DNA of 64,000 bases, from positions 248,001 through 312,000 of the forward strand of contig NZ_QEWJ01000001.1 in NCBI RefSeq assembly GCF_004127215.1. The letters are read 5' to 3'. Made by a program: the position numbers and the translations under genes. This stretch comes from Streptococcus oralis (GTDB lineage: Bacteria; Bacillota; Bacilli; Lactobacillales; Streptococcaceae). Within the stretch, counting starts at the first letter, position 1; every line of letters starts with the position of its first letter. Shown here one piece after another: positions 8,313-16,757 of the stretch. Under the pieces are notes generated by a model, which was not told the origin of the DNA, did not search any database, and saw nothing but the letters and a program-made list of their open reading frames with translations.

Positions 8313-9968
8313 ATGTCATTTGACGGATTTTTTTTACACCACATGGTTGAGGAATTGCGAAGTGAGTTGGTCAATGGTCGCATCCAGAAAATCAATCAGC
8401 CTTTTGAACAAGAGTTGGTCTTGCAAATCCGCAGCAATCGCCAAAGCCATCGCCTGCTCCTCTCTGCTCATCCCGTTTTTGGACGCATTCAGCTGACCCA
8501 AACGACCTTTGAAAATCCAGCCCAACCTTCTACCTTTATCATGGTTTTGAGGAAGTATTTACAAGGTGCCGTGATTGAGTCCATTGAGCAAATCGAAAAT
8601 GACCGTATCGTAGAGATCACGGTTTCCAATAAAAACGAGATTGGGGATCACATCCAGGCGACTCTGATTATAGAGATCATGGGCAAACACAGTAATATTC
8701 TTCTCGTGGATAAAAGTAGCCATAAAATCCTCGAAGTTATCAAACACGTTGGCTTTTCACAAAATAGCTACCGCACCTTACTTCCAGGTTCGACCTATAT
8801 CGCTCCGCCAAGTACCGAATCCCGCAACCCTTTTACTATCAAGGATGAAAAACTCTTTGAAATCCTGCAAACACAGGAATTAACAGCTAAAAATCTTCAA
8901 AGTCTCTTTCAAGGTCTAGGACGTGATACGGCAAATGAATTGGAAAACATTCTTGTCAGTGATAAACTGTCTACTTTCCGAAACTTCTTCGGGCAAGAAA
9001 CCAGGCCTTTCCTAACGGAGACTTCTTTCAGTCCAGTTCCTTTTGCCAATCATGTAGGAGAGCCTTTTGCCAGCCTTTCTGACTTGCTGGACACCTACTA
9101 TAAGGACAAGGCTGAACGCGACCGCGTCAAACAGCAAGCCAGTGAACTCATTCGCCGCGTTGAAAATGAGCTTCAGAAAAATCGCCACAAACTCAAAAAA
9201 CAAGAAAAAGAGTTACTGGCGACAGATAATGCTGAGGAATTTCGCCAAAAAGGAGAATTGCTGACAACCTTCCTCCACCAAGTGCCTAATGACCAAGACC
9301 AGGTTACCTTGGACAACTACTACACCAATCAGCCTATCACCATTGCTCTTGATAAGGCTCTAACACCCAGTCAGAATGCCCAGCGCTACTTTAAACGCTA
9401 CCAGAAGCTCAAAGAAGCTGTCAAATACCTGACTGAGCTGATCGAAGAAACCAAGTATACCATTCTCTATCTGGAAAGTGTGGAAACTGTTCTCAGTCAA
9501 GCTGGACTAGAGGAAATCGCTGAAATCCGTGAAGAATTGATCCAAACAGGCTTTATTAGAAGACGACAACGCGAGAAAATCCAAAAACGCAAAAAACCAG
9601 AACAGTATCTGGCTAGTGACGGGAAAACCATCATCTATGTCGGACGAAACAACTTGCAAAATGAAGAACTAACCTTTAAAATGGCTCGCAAGGAAGAACT
9701 TTGGTTCCATGCCAAGGACATCCCTGGCAGCCATGTTGTTATCTCAGGAAATCTGAATCCTTCTGATGAAGTGAAGACAGACGCAGCCGAGCTCGCAGCC
9801 TACTTCTCCAAAGGGCGCTTATCAAATCTCGTGCAAGTGGATATGATTGAAGTCAAGAAACTCAACAAACCAACAGGTGGAAAACCCGGTTTTGTTACTT
9901 ATACTGGACAAAAGACCCTCCGTGTCACACCAGACCCAGAAAAAATCGCATCTATGAAAAAATCCTGA
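8313..9968 (+). CDS. pavA: PavA, fibronectin-binding / RqcH-like NFACT protein
   Basis: 551 residues, the exact length of pneumococcal PavA, starting MSFDGFFLHHMVEELRSELV. The chosen start follows AAGGAGAGAACG; an upstream in-frame ATG at 8286 lacks an SD. Domains: NFACT-N (about 1-270), a central coiled coil (about 280-420, ELQKNRHKLKKQEKELL) and NFACT-R (about 440-550) with KMARKEELWFHAKDIPGSHV. It was described as a fibronectin-binding surface adhesin without a signal peptide. The family includes RqcH, which recruits tRNA-Ala to stalled 50S subunits, so a ribosome rescue role is equally likely. Confidence 0.95.
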   Translation: MSFDGFFLHHMVEELRSELVNGRIQKINQPFEQELVLQIRSNRQSHRLLLSAHPVFGRIQLTQTTFENPAQPSTFIMVLRKYLQGAVIESIEQIENDRIVEITVSNKNEIGDHIQATLIIEIMGKHSNILLVDKSSHKILEVIKHVGFSQNSYRTLLPGSTYIAPPSTESRNPFTIKDEKLFEILQTQELTAKNLQSLFQGLGRDTANELENILVSDKLSTFRNFFGQETRPFLTETSFSPVPFANHVGEPFASLSDLLDTYYKDKAERDRVKQQASELIRRVENELQKNRHKLKKQEKELLATDNAEEFRQKGELLTTFLHQVPNDQDQVTLDNYYTNQPITIALDKALTPSQNAQRYFKRYQKLKEAVKYLTELIEETKYTILYLESVETVLSQAGLEEIAEIREELIQTGFIRRRQREKIQKRKKPEQYLASDGKTIIYVGRNNLQNEELTFKMARKEELWFHAKDIPGSHVVISGNLNPSDEVKTDAAELAAYFSKGRLSNLVQVDMIEVKKLNKPTGGKPGFVTYTGQKTLRVTPDPEKIASMKKS

Positions 9969-9990
9969 TTTCACTTGAAATCAGGATTTT
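9959..9990. terminator. bidirectional terminator between pavA and deoD
   Basis: Perfect 12-bp inverted repeat AATCCTGATTTC / GAAATCAGGATT with a 4-base loop, flanked by A and T runs. It spans the pavA stop codon and ends just past the convergent deoD gene. Confidence 0.85.
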
Positions 9991-10001
9991 CTATTACAAA
10001 T

Positions 10002-10712
10002 TTACTCTGCAATCAAGGTTTCTAAGCCAACCTTCATCATATCGGTGAAGGTATTTTGGCGTTCTTCTGCAGTGGTGTCTTCGTCTGGGTTGACCAAACT
10101 ATCAGAAATGGTCATAATAGCAAGTGCATCAACGTGGTGTTGGGCAGCAAGATAGTAAAGGGCTGCTGCTTCCATTTCCACAGCCTTAACGCCCCATTTA
10201 CCAAGCTCGATATTCTTTTCAAAGTAATTTGAGTAAAAGACATCAGATGACAAAACGTTCCCAACGTGGGTTGTCATACCAAGTTCTTTTGCAATATGGT
10301 AGGCCTTGTCTAGCAAATCAAAGCTAGCGATTTGCGGGAAATCGTACTGTGGCCAATCATTGCGGATGATGTTTGAGTTAGTCGCAGCTGCCTGCGCCAA
10401 AACCAATTCACGGACATGAACATCCTCGTTCAAGGAACCAGCGGTTCCGACACGGATCAATTTTTTCACTCCGTAGTCTACAATTAACTCACGCGCATAA
10501 ATCGAAATCGATGGCATTCCCATCCCAGTTCCCATGACAGATACACGGTGATCCTTGTAAGTACCAGTGTAACCAAACATGTTACGCACTTCATTAAAAC
10601 AAACAGCATCTTCAAGGAAATTCTCCGCAATAAATTTAGCACGAAGAGGATCCCCCGGAAGAAGAATTTTGTCAGCAATTTCACCCTGCTGAGCAGCAAT
10701 ATGGATAGACAT
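10002..10712 (-). CDS. deoD: purine-nucleoside phosphorylase, DeoD type
   Basis: Hexameric-type PNP, cleaving (deoxy)purine nucleosides, adenosine included, with phosphate. 236 residues beginning [20 protein letters not shown]. Motifs: LPGDPLRAK (phosphate site), [15 protein letters not shown] and [11 protein letters not shown] (ribose site, about 178-188). Last gene of the rpiA-deoB-punA salvage run, but separated from the LemA-like gene by a 189-base gap holding inverted repeats, so it may also have its own promoter or leader. Confidence 0.95.
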   Translation of the reverse strand: MSIHIAAQQGEIADKILLPGDPLRAKFIAENFLEDAVCFNEVRNMFGYTGTYKDHRVSVMGTGMGMPSISIYARELIVDYGVKKLIRVGTAGSLNEDVHVRELVLAQAAATNSNIIRNDWPQYDFPQIASFDLLDKAYHIAKELGMTTHVGNVLSSDVFYSNYFEKNIELGKWGVKAVEMEAAALYYLAAQHHVDALAIMTISDSLVNPDEDTTAEERQNTFTDMMKVGLETLIAE

Positions 10713-10756
10713 AATTTATGATACAAAGAGCGACAAGAAAACGACTGAAAATTAGG

Positions 10757-10791
10757 AATCTGACGAGAGATCCTGATTTCTCAGTCAGATT
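10757..10791 (-). repeat. inverted repeat in the leader upstream of deoD
   Basis: AATCTGAC ... GTCAGATT, 8-bp arms extended by GAG/CTC pairing around a 10-14-base loop. No T-run follows, so it is not a standard terminator. It lies about 45-80 bases ahead of the deoD start. Confidence 0.45.
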
Positions 10792-10815
10792 ATCTATTTT
10801 CCGAGTTTTCCGCTC

Positions 10816-10833
10816 GTGTTCAAATTAGAACAC
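10816..10833. promoter_or_regulatory. palindrome GTGTTC-N6-GAACAC upstream of deoD
   Basis: A perfect 6-bp dyad with a 6-base spacer (aaatta), within the 189-base gap between the LemA-like gene and deoD. The form suits a dimeric repressor operator or a small hairpin. No regulator is identified. Confidence 0.35.
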
Positions 10834-10901
10834 CTCGCTCTACCTTTCTATAATTTTTATAAATTTTAGATAGAATCTCGACTTTTGATACTAGGTGTAA
10901 A

Positions 10902-11615
10902 TTATAAATACTCTTTTTCAAATAGACCTAGAGTTGTTCTTAAAAAAGCTAAGGGCAAACTATAAATCGCCTTATTGTATTCCGACACCATTTCATTGTA
11001 GTGTAATTTTTGATTGGCAACTAGTACTTCTGATTCTTTGATTTCAGCTATCAGATCCTTAATACTTTGATCGGCTGTAATATTGGTGTCCCTTTCAATT
11101 TGTTCCAATATTTTGCTCTTCGTTTCCTCTACTTGAGAAGAGTGTGCGTGGGATGAAACCGTCCCAGATTCTCCATAAAATTTACGCTTAGACTCCGAAT
11201 GATTTGCCTGGTTTTTATCATTTGTGGAATTATTGACAGAACGTGTTTCTTCTAACAAGTCTGAAACATTTTTACGAACGGACATTTTTAATTCATGGTC
11301 TACAATCTTATCCGTTAATTCACGAAGCTGGATAATTAATTTTTCAACATACTGTTCTTTAATTTGAATTGCACTATAGGAAGAGCGAATGAGTTCTTTT
11401 AAGTTAATAACTTTATGGTATTGAAATAGAAAGACTATGATTAGATAACTCAAAACTGAAAAAACAATGGACGCTCCTTGAAATGGCTCGTAATTGGTTT
11501 CACTACCAGAATTATTAAAGGCTGCAAAAATAAATAGCCAAACCAAGGTTAGGAGAACGATTATTAAAATCCCACGAATAATTCTAAAAAATGGATTATT
11601 AAATAAACTTAACAT
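10902..11615 (-). CDS. LemA-like membrane protein within the purine salvage operon
   Basis: 237 residues. Two N-terminal TM segments (about 11-32 and 48-65) are followed by a long helical region. The pattern IKEQYVEKLIIQLRELTDKIVDHE matches the LemA signature (LKRRYDLIPNLVETVKGYAxHE). The C-terminal end has the LemA-type YNEMVSEYNKAIYSLPLAF and ends GLFEKEYL. LemA proteins usually have one N-terminal helix; here there are two plus a polar insert (about 120-170). Function unknown. It is visibly AT-richer than punA and deoD and lies 9 bases after punA, so it is probably cotranscribed. A TPM-domain protein, the usual LemA partner, is encoded 32 kb away. Confidence 0.65.
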   Translation of the reverse strand: MLSLFNNPFFRIIRGILIIVLLTLVWLFIFAAFNNSGSETNYEPFQGASIVFSVLSYLIIVFLFQYHKVINLKELIRSSYSAIQIKEQYVEKLIIQLRELTDKIVDHELKMSVRKNVSDLLEETRSVNNSTNDKNQANHSESKRKFYGESGTVSSHAHSSQVEETKSKILEQIERDTNITADQSIKDLIAEIKESEVLVANQKLHYNEMVSEYNKAIYSLPLAFLRTTLGLFEKEYL

Positions 11616-11624
11616 CGTACCCCC

Positions 11625-12434
11625 TTACAATTCTGCAAGAATAGCTTTCAGCAAGCCCTTAAAGTCGCCTTTGACACGTTCAGTCACTTCTACAACTTCC
11701 TCGTGATTGAGTTCTTCTTGGAATCCAGCAGCATGGTTAGTGATACATGAAATACCTAGAACTTTCAAACCTGAGTGGGCTGCCACGATAACTTCAGGAA
11801 CCGTAGACATACCAACAGCATCTGCTCCCAGTGTCTTATAGGCACGAATCTCTGCTGGGGTTTCATAAGTCGGACCTGTTACACCAATATAGACACCTTC
11901 ATCAAGCTTGATACCAAGTTTCTTAGCCACTTCATGGGCAGTAGCACGATATTCTGGAGTGTAGGCTTTAGACATATCTGGGAAACGTGGACCAAAATCA
12001 TCCAAATTTTCACCCATCAATGGATTTTGACCCGTCATATTGATATGGTCTGAGATAGCCATCAAGGTACCAGGACCAAATCCAATACCTCCTGCAGCAT
12101 TGGTTACAATGACACCTTCACATCCGAGAACTTTCATCACACGTACTGGGAAAGTCACCACTTCCAGAGGATTTCCTTCATAGAAATGGAAACGACCTTG
12201 AAGAGCCAAGACCTTGCGACCTGCAAGTTCTCCATATACTAATTTCCCAGCGTGACCAACTACTGTTGAACGACCCCAGTTTGGAATGTCTGTATAGTCT
12301 ACAACAACAGGATTTTGGATTTCTTCTGCCAGTTCTCCCAGACCTGATCCAAGGATTAGACCGAACTCAGGCGCTTGGATTCCCTTATCTTTCAGAAAAG
12401 TAGCTGTTTCCTTGATTTTGTCTAAAAATGTCAT
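11625..12434 (-). CDS. punA: purine-nucleoside phosphorylase I (inosine/guanosine type)
   Basis: Trimeric-type PNP for inosine, guanosine and their deoxy forms. 269 residues. Family motifs: GLILGSGLGELAEE (phosphate loop, about 24-37), GRFHFYEG, VTNAAGGIG (about 112-120) and GMSTVPEVIVAAHSGLKVLGISCITNHAAG. Start at 12434 with AAAGGAG upstream. It overlaps the DUF1697 stop by 4 bases (ATGA). Works with DeoB: ribose-1-P from this enzyme becomes ribose-5-P. Confidence 0.95.
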   Translation of the reverse strand: MTFLDKIKETATFLKDKGIQAPEFGLILGSGLGELAEEIQNPVVVDYTDIPNWGRSTVVGHAGKLVYGELAGRKVLALQGRFHFYEGNPLEVVTFPVRVMKVLGCEGVIVTNAAGGIGFGPGTLMAISDHINMTGQNPLMGENLDDFGPRFPDMSKAYTPEYRATAHEVAKKLGIKLDEGVYIGVTGPTYETPAEIRAYKTLGADAVGMSTVPEVIVAAHSGLKVLGISCITNHAAGFQEELNHEEVVEVTERVKGDFKGLLKAILAEL

Positions 12435-12991
12435 TGTGTGTCTCCTTTATTATTTTTTAGCATTTGATCGATTTTGTCAAAAGTTTTAGCATTACGAATG
12501 GTGATTTGGCGGTAGAAAGGCATCTTGAGTAAGTATTTGTGATAGGCCGTTTCGTAGTACGATTCTTCGGAGTATTTTCCCCAGAAAACACCAAGTTTTC
12601 CAAAATGAACGACTTCATCTTCCAGTTCCAAACCGTTCACTTTCTCGATGACTTGATCCACATCCAAGCCCTCCGTGTAGAAGAGGACGTCTTTTCGTGC
12701 TAAGTCTTCGTTCCACCAACCTGGTAGATTGTCAAGCTCCGCCTCAAAGTCCTCTAGACTCAGCAAAGAAAAGCTCTGAATAAATGGATAATGGACTTCA
12801 AAGAAAGTCTCTAACTGTTCAACCGATCGGGCTTTGGGAGCGGTCGAAGTAAAGAAAATATTGCCACTGTTGATGTAGGTTTCAACCTTTTCCAGTCCCA
12901 ACTCTGTCAGTTCTTGACGAAGCTCCGCCATGACAACCCTATTTTTCCCACCGACATTAATGCCCCGAACAAGTAAAGCATACCTCTTCAT
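12431..12991 (-). CDS. DUF1697 family protein
   Basis: 186 residues beginning MKRYALLVRGINVGGKNRVV, the characteristic N-terminus of DUF1697 (LLRGINVGGxxxxxMxxLR), with YINSGNIFF at about 40. Biochemical role unknown. It lies between deoB (1 base away) and punA (4-base overlap), so it is translated in the salvage operon and may act in nucleoside metabolism, though nothing in the sequence shows how. Confidence 0.85.
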   Translation of the reverse strand: MKRYALLVRGINVGGKNRVVMAELRQELTELGLEKVETYINSGNIFFTSTAPKARSVEQLETFFEVHYPFIQSFSLLSLEDFEAELDNLPGWWNEDLARKDVLFYTEGLDVDQVIEKVNGLELEDEVVHFGKLGVFWGKYSEESYYETAYHKYLLKMPFYRQITIRNAKTFDKIDQMLKNNKGDTQ

Positions 12992-12992
12992 C

Positions 12993-14204
12993 TTATACCA
13001 ATTTATCTAAGAAACTTTCTCCAATCATGGCTGTTTCAACACCAAAGTTATCCGCAACTGTTGCAGAGATATCTGCAAAATGTCCAACTGGAATGACACC
13101 ATTTCCTTTAAAGGATGGACTGTAAGCCAAAAGTGGAATGTATTCACGAGTGTGGTCTGTACCGGCGTAGGTTGGGTCATTCCCATGGTCCGCAGTAATC
13201 AAAAGAAGGTCATTCTCTCGCATGGCTGCGATAATTTCAGGCAAGCGCCCATCAAACTCATGCAAGCAATCACGGTAACCATGAGCGTTACGGCGGTGAC
13301 CGTAAAGAGCATCAAAGTCTACCAAGTTTGTAAATGAGAATCCTTTTTCAAACTCAGCAAGTCCCATGGTCTTCAATAATGTATCAATTCCGTGGCTGTT
13401 TGACTTGTTGTGGCCCATGTCATGATTGATACCAGCGCCATTAAAGATATCGTTGATTTTACCAACAGCATAAGTATCGATACCTGCTTCATTGAGTTTA
13501 TCGAGAACAGTTGGAGCAAATGGAGATACGGCCAAGTCACGACGATTTGCTGTACGAGTGAAGTTACCAGGCTCACCAACATATGGACGAGCAATGATAC
13601 GACCTAGAAGGGCAGGACGCTCAAGGGTAATCGAACGAGCGTATTCACAAATACGGTACAATTCATCCAAAGAGATGATGTCTTCATGGGCAGCAATCTG
13701 CAAAACAGGATCTGCTGAAGTATAGATAATCAACTCCCCAGTTTCCATCTGACGTGGTCCAAAATCGTCGATAACAGCTGTTCCTGAGTACGGTTTATTG
13801 GCTTCACGAATGATCTTGCGTCCTGAGAATTCTTCGATTTTCGTCAAGATTTCTTCCGGGAATCCGTTCCAGAAAGTATCGAAAGGTTCTGTAATGTTAA
13901 GACCCATGATTTCCCAGTGACCAGTCATTGTGTCCTTACCAAGGGAAACTTCTTCTAATTTCGTTGCATAACCTGTTGGATTGCTTTCAGCTGGTACAGT
14001 CTTCAGAGGAGTTTCACGAGGAATATTTCCTAGACCGATTTTAGCCATGTTTGGCACATTCAAACCAACTGTTTTGGAAATGTGTCCTAGTGTGTCAGAA
14101 GCACCGTCTGGAACCCCTGCATTGACAAAGTTATTGGCATCTGGTGCAGCACCGATTCCCACAGAATCCAGTACCACCAAGTGAATACGATTAAATTTTG
14201 ACAT
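12993..14204 (-). CDS. deoB: phosphopentomutase
   Basis: Interconverts (deoxy)ribose-1-phosphate and -5-phosphate, linking nucleoside phosphorolysis with the pentose phosphate pathway. 403 residues. Alkaline-phosphatase-superfamily metal motifs: [14 protein letters not shown] (N-terminal Asp), KDTMTGHWE (nucleophile Thr, about 91), and the C-terminal [30 protein letters not shown]. Second gene after rpiA. Confidence 0.96.
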   Translation of the reverse strand: MSKFNRIHLVVLDSVGIGAAPDANNFVNAGVPDGASDTLGHISKTVGLNVPNMAKIGLGNIPRETPLKTVPAESNPTGYATKLEEVSLGKDTMTGHWEIMGLNITEPFDTFWNGFPEEILTKIEEFSGRKIIREANKPYSGTAVIDDFGPRQMETGELIIYTSADPVLQIAAHEDIISLDELYRICEYARSITLERPALLGRIIARPYVGEPGNFTRTANRRDLAVSPFAPTVLDKLNEAGIDTYAVGKINDIFNGAGINHDMGHNKSNSHGIDTLLKTMGLAEFEKGFSFTNLVDFDALYGHRRNAHGYRDCLHEFDGRLPEIIAAMRENDLLLITADHGNDPTYAGTDHTREYIPLLAYSPSFKGNGVIPVGHFADISATVADNFGVETAMIGESFLDKLV

Positions 14205-14217
14205 AGTGTGTCTCCTT

Positions 14218-14901
14218 TTATTTCCCTTTTGTTGAAGTTAAAATCTGAACGCCATTTCGTCCAGCTACGATGACCTTATCCACCATTTGGTTGAATAAAC
14301 CGTGCTCTACGACACCAACGACATGGTCCAATTCTTGCCCGAAGGCAATTGGATCTTCAATGACATCCAAGGCTAGGTCAATGATAAAGTTCTGCATATC
14401 AGTCACAAAACGTTGGCCGTCTTTTTCACGGAAACTTGGTTTGTAGCCAGCTCGATCAAAACGACGAAAGACCTGTTCTGCACCATACTGAACCACTTCT
14501 ACTGGCAATTTAAAAGCACCTAGTTTTTCTACCAGTTTGCTTTCATCAACTACCCAAATGTATTTTTTTGATGGTGTCGCTACAACCTTCTCCATCAGAA
14601 GGGCACCACCACCACCTTTGATCCCGTTGAACTGGCTATCTACTTCATCCGCCCCGTCAACCGTCACATCGACAAAGTCTACTTGATCAATCGACTTGAG
14701 TGGGATGTTAAGACCTTCAGCCTGTTTACTGGTCACACTGGAAGTCGTTACAGCAACAATCTGCAAACCTTCTTCCTTAATCCGACGACCTACTTCCTCT
14801 ACGAAATAGTAGGCAGTAGAGCCAGTTCCCAGACCGACTACCATACCATCCTTGACAAACTCAGCAGCCTTGATACCTGCCATCTTTTTCAGATTCTCCA
14901 C
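14218..14901 (-). CDS. rpiA: ribose-5-phosphate isomerase A
   Basis: Interconverts ribose-5-P and ribulose-5-P. 227 residues. Motifs: [15 protein letters not shown] (phosphate loop), TVDGADEVD (about 80-88) and [13 protein letters not shown] (catalytic Glu). The start codon is GTG at 14901 with GGAGG 7 bases upstream. First gene of the rpiA-deoB-DUF1697-punA-LemA-like-deoD run. Confidence 0.95.
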   Translation of the reverse strand: MENLKKMAGIKAAEFVKDGMVVGLGTGSTAYYFVEEVGRRIKEEGLQIVAVTTSSVTSKQAEGLNIPLKSIDQVDFVDVTVDGADEVDSQFNGIKGGGGALLMEKVVATPSKKYIWVVDESKLVEKLGAFKLPVEVVQYGAEQVFRRFDRAGYKPSFREKDGQRFVTDMQNFIIDLALDVIEDPIAFGQELDHVVGVVEHGLFNQMVDKVIVAGRNGVQILTSTKGK

Positions 14902-14930
14902 TTAAATACCTCCATTAAAGAGTTACTTTT

Positions 14931-14939
14931 ATTATAACA
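14931..14939 (-). promoter_or_regulatory. extended -10 promoter of rpiA operon
   Basis: TGTTATAAT on the minus strand about 30 bases before the rpiA GTG, directly downstream of the U32-gene terminator. Confidence 0.65.
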
Positions 14940-14967
14940 TGTATCCGTTTTTATTTCATGAATACAC

Positions 14968-15000
14968 TTGAAAAACCCGAACATTTTTATTTCGGGTTTT
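14968..15000 (-). terminator. terminator after the U32 peptidase-like gene
   Basis: AAAACCCGAA ... TTCGGGTTTT hairpin (about 9-bp stem, A/T-rich loop) followed by T residues, immediately after the stop at 15007. Confidence 0.8.
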
Positions 15001-15006
15001 GGTGTC

Positions 15007-15936
15007 CTATTTAACCATATCAGGATCGTAATCATAGAATCCTGTATCGAGGAAACGGTTTTTAGGGTGTAACTTGCGCACTTCCTCATCTAACAAGAAG
15101 GCTTGGTCATGACTAAAGTTGCCCTCTTGGATCAAGCTACGCGCTTGGATAAAGAGTTTAGCAATCTCAACAAAGTTTTGACCTGGTGTGTAGAGTCCTT
15201 CTAGCTTCCAATGGGTGAAACCATGCTCCACTAATTCTGTCAATTTAGTCATCAAATCAAGGTCATTGTTAGCAAAGATATGGGTACCATGATTATCTTC
15301 AAAGATGGAATAATGGCTCTCAGGGTCACTCGGTTCTGCCAAGAAAAGGTCACGCTTACGTGTCTTTTCATCATCTATATGCGTAAAGTTATAGTAGTTT
15401 TGTAAGAGCGGACGCTTAGAATGGTGAATGACACTGGCACCATAAACCAACACTTCAGCAGGAATTTCCAAAATCTCAGGCATCTTAAAGAGTTCAGCAG
15501 ATGGAATTTCACGCGCCAAAACCGCCTCAGAAGCTCCTGCCTTTTGACCCCAGAAGTTAATTTGACGACTGCTTGTCACCATAGTTGAAGCATCGTAGAT
15601 AGTCTTGAAGGAATAGCCATCACGGTTGACCACATAAAAAACACCTGCATCTCCTACTGTAATATAGTCTGTCTTGATTTCTTCCAAGAAGTCTAGGAAG
15701 GGCTTGATACGGTCCATCATATCTTGGTGCATGAGGGCGTTAACTGCAACGATTAATTCCTTACCCGCATCATGAACGAGCTTAGCGATGGTGCGCAACT
15801 CTTCATAACTAAAGGTCGTTGGCAGACGAAGGCCAAAATCTTTCTCACCGACATAGATACGGTCTACGCCAGCTTCGAGTAACTGTTCAACTTGTTCAAT
15901 ACTTTCAGCAGTTGCTGTAATGATAATCTTTTCCAT
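15007..15936 (-). CDS. peptidase U32 family protein
   Basis: 309 residues. TIM-barrel-like N-terminal part with the family pattern LLEAGVDRIYVGEKDFGLR and LIVAVNALMHQDMMDRI, then LVYGASVIHHSKRPLLQNYY, where U32 proteins usually carry a cysteine-rich segment; here it lacks the cluster. U32 proteins act in tRNA or rRNA hydroxylation (TrhP/RlhA) or as collagenase-like virulence proteins. This short clade, which usually has a partner U32 gene, is uncharacterised to me. The -10 box lies only 7 bases before the ATG, so the mRNA is probably leaderless. Confidence 0.8.
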   Translation of the reverse strand: MEKIIITATAESIEQVEQLLEAGVDRIYVGEKDFGLRLPTTFSYEELRTIAKLVHDAGKELIVAVNALMHQDMMDRIKPFLDFLEEIKTDYITVGDAGVFYVVNRDGYSFKTIYDASTMVTSSRQINFWGQKAGASEAVLAREIPSAELFKMPEILEIPAEVLVYGASVIHHSKRPLLQNYYNFTHIDDEKTRKRDLFLAEPSDPESHYSIFEDNHGTHIFANNDLDLMTKLTELVEHGFTHWKLEGLYTPGQNFVEIAKLFIQARSLIQEGNFSHDQAFLLDEEVRKLHPKNRFLDTGFYDYDPDMVK

Positions 15937-15943
15937 AAGAAAA

Positions 15944-15952
15944 ATTATACCA
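15944..15952 (-). promoter_or_regulatory. extended -10 promoter of U32 gene, leaderless spacing
   Basis: TGGTATAAT ends 7 bases before the ATG, so transcription should start on or next to the A of the start codon. There is no room for an SD. Confidence 0.6.
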
Positions 15953-16012
15953 CATTTCTCAAAAATCAGCTATGGGTACTGAGAGTTTTATAAAAAAGTC
16001 AACGTCATTTTT

Positions 16013-16050
16013 AAAGTTTGCAATCAAAAAGTGAACAGTAACCAGTACCA
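16013..16050 (-). terminator. terminator after the ABC efflux pair
   Basis: 11-bp stem with G-U pairs (AGTGGATGGTA / TACTGTTCACT) and a 5-base loop, followed by TTTTTG, just after the ATPase gene. Confidence 0.6.
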
Positions 16051-16063
16051 TCCACTCTCTTTT

Positions 16064-16744
16064 TTATGCATGTGTTTTTTCTACTAGGTGACCATCATTC
16101 ATAACATAAATACGGTCAACCTTATCAAGAAGACGAGTATCATGCGTAATCATAACAACTCCTCTTCCTTGTTCATGGGCAATGGCAGCCAACATTTCCG
16201 TTACTTGATAAGCACGCTGGGTGTCTAGACTGGCTGTCGGCTCATCTGCAAGCACAATACTTGGATTGTTATAGAGCGCTCTAGCAATGGCCGCACGTTG
16301 ACGTTCGCCACCTGATAAAGCCTTGGGATACTGATTTTGAACTTTTTCCAAATCCAACAAGTCAAGTAACTTTTTTCGATCACTCTTCCTATTTTTTCCC
16401 TTATCCAGTCTGTCAATCAAATCCAGCTGTTCCTTGACCGTAAGAAAAGGAATTAAGTTTGAAGCCTGTAGAATAAAGTCAAACTCTCTAAAACGGAGGT
16501 CTGTTTTCTCCTTCTCCGTTAAACTGCCTGTTTCCTTCCCCTTTACCAAAATCTTTCCACTCGATGCTTCCTGAAGTTGTCCAAGAGTCGTTAGAAAGGT
16601 CGTCTTTCCAGAGCCTGAAGATCCAACGATAGCCACGAACTCTCCCGCATTTAGCTGAAAATTCGTCTCATGCAGAGCTACGACTTTCATCTTTCCTTCC
16701 CCGTAGGTTTTTGTAACTTGAGTCATTTCAATCAATGCTGTCAT
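16064..16744 (-). CDS. ABC transporter ATP-binding protein (MacB/HrtA-like)
   Basis: 226 residues. Walker A GSSGSGKTT (about 40-48), signature ALSGGERQRAAIARAL, Walker B IVLADEPTASLD and H-loop MITHD: the LolD/MacB/HrtA class that pairs with FtsX-type permeases. The start at MTALIEM is chosen because AAGGAG lies 6 bases upstream; an earlier ATG at 16768 is inside the permease end. It is 13 bases after the permease gene. Probable role: ATP-driven efflux or extraction of a membrane-active compound. The substrate is unknown. Confidence 0.88.
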   Translation of the reverse strand: MTALIEMTQVTKTYGEGKMKVVALHETNFQLNAGEFVAIVGSSGSGKTTFLTTLGQLQEASSGKILVKGKETGSLTEKEKTDLRFREFDFILQASNLIPFLTVKEQLDLIDRLDKGKNRKSDRKKLLDLLDLEKVQNQYPKALSGGERQRAAIARALYNNPSIVLADEPTASLDTQRAYQVTEMLAAIAHEQGRGVVMITHDTRLLDKVDRIYVMNDGHLVEKTHA

Positions 16745-16757
16745 ACTATTCTCCTTA

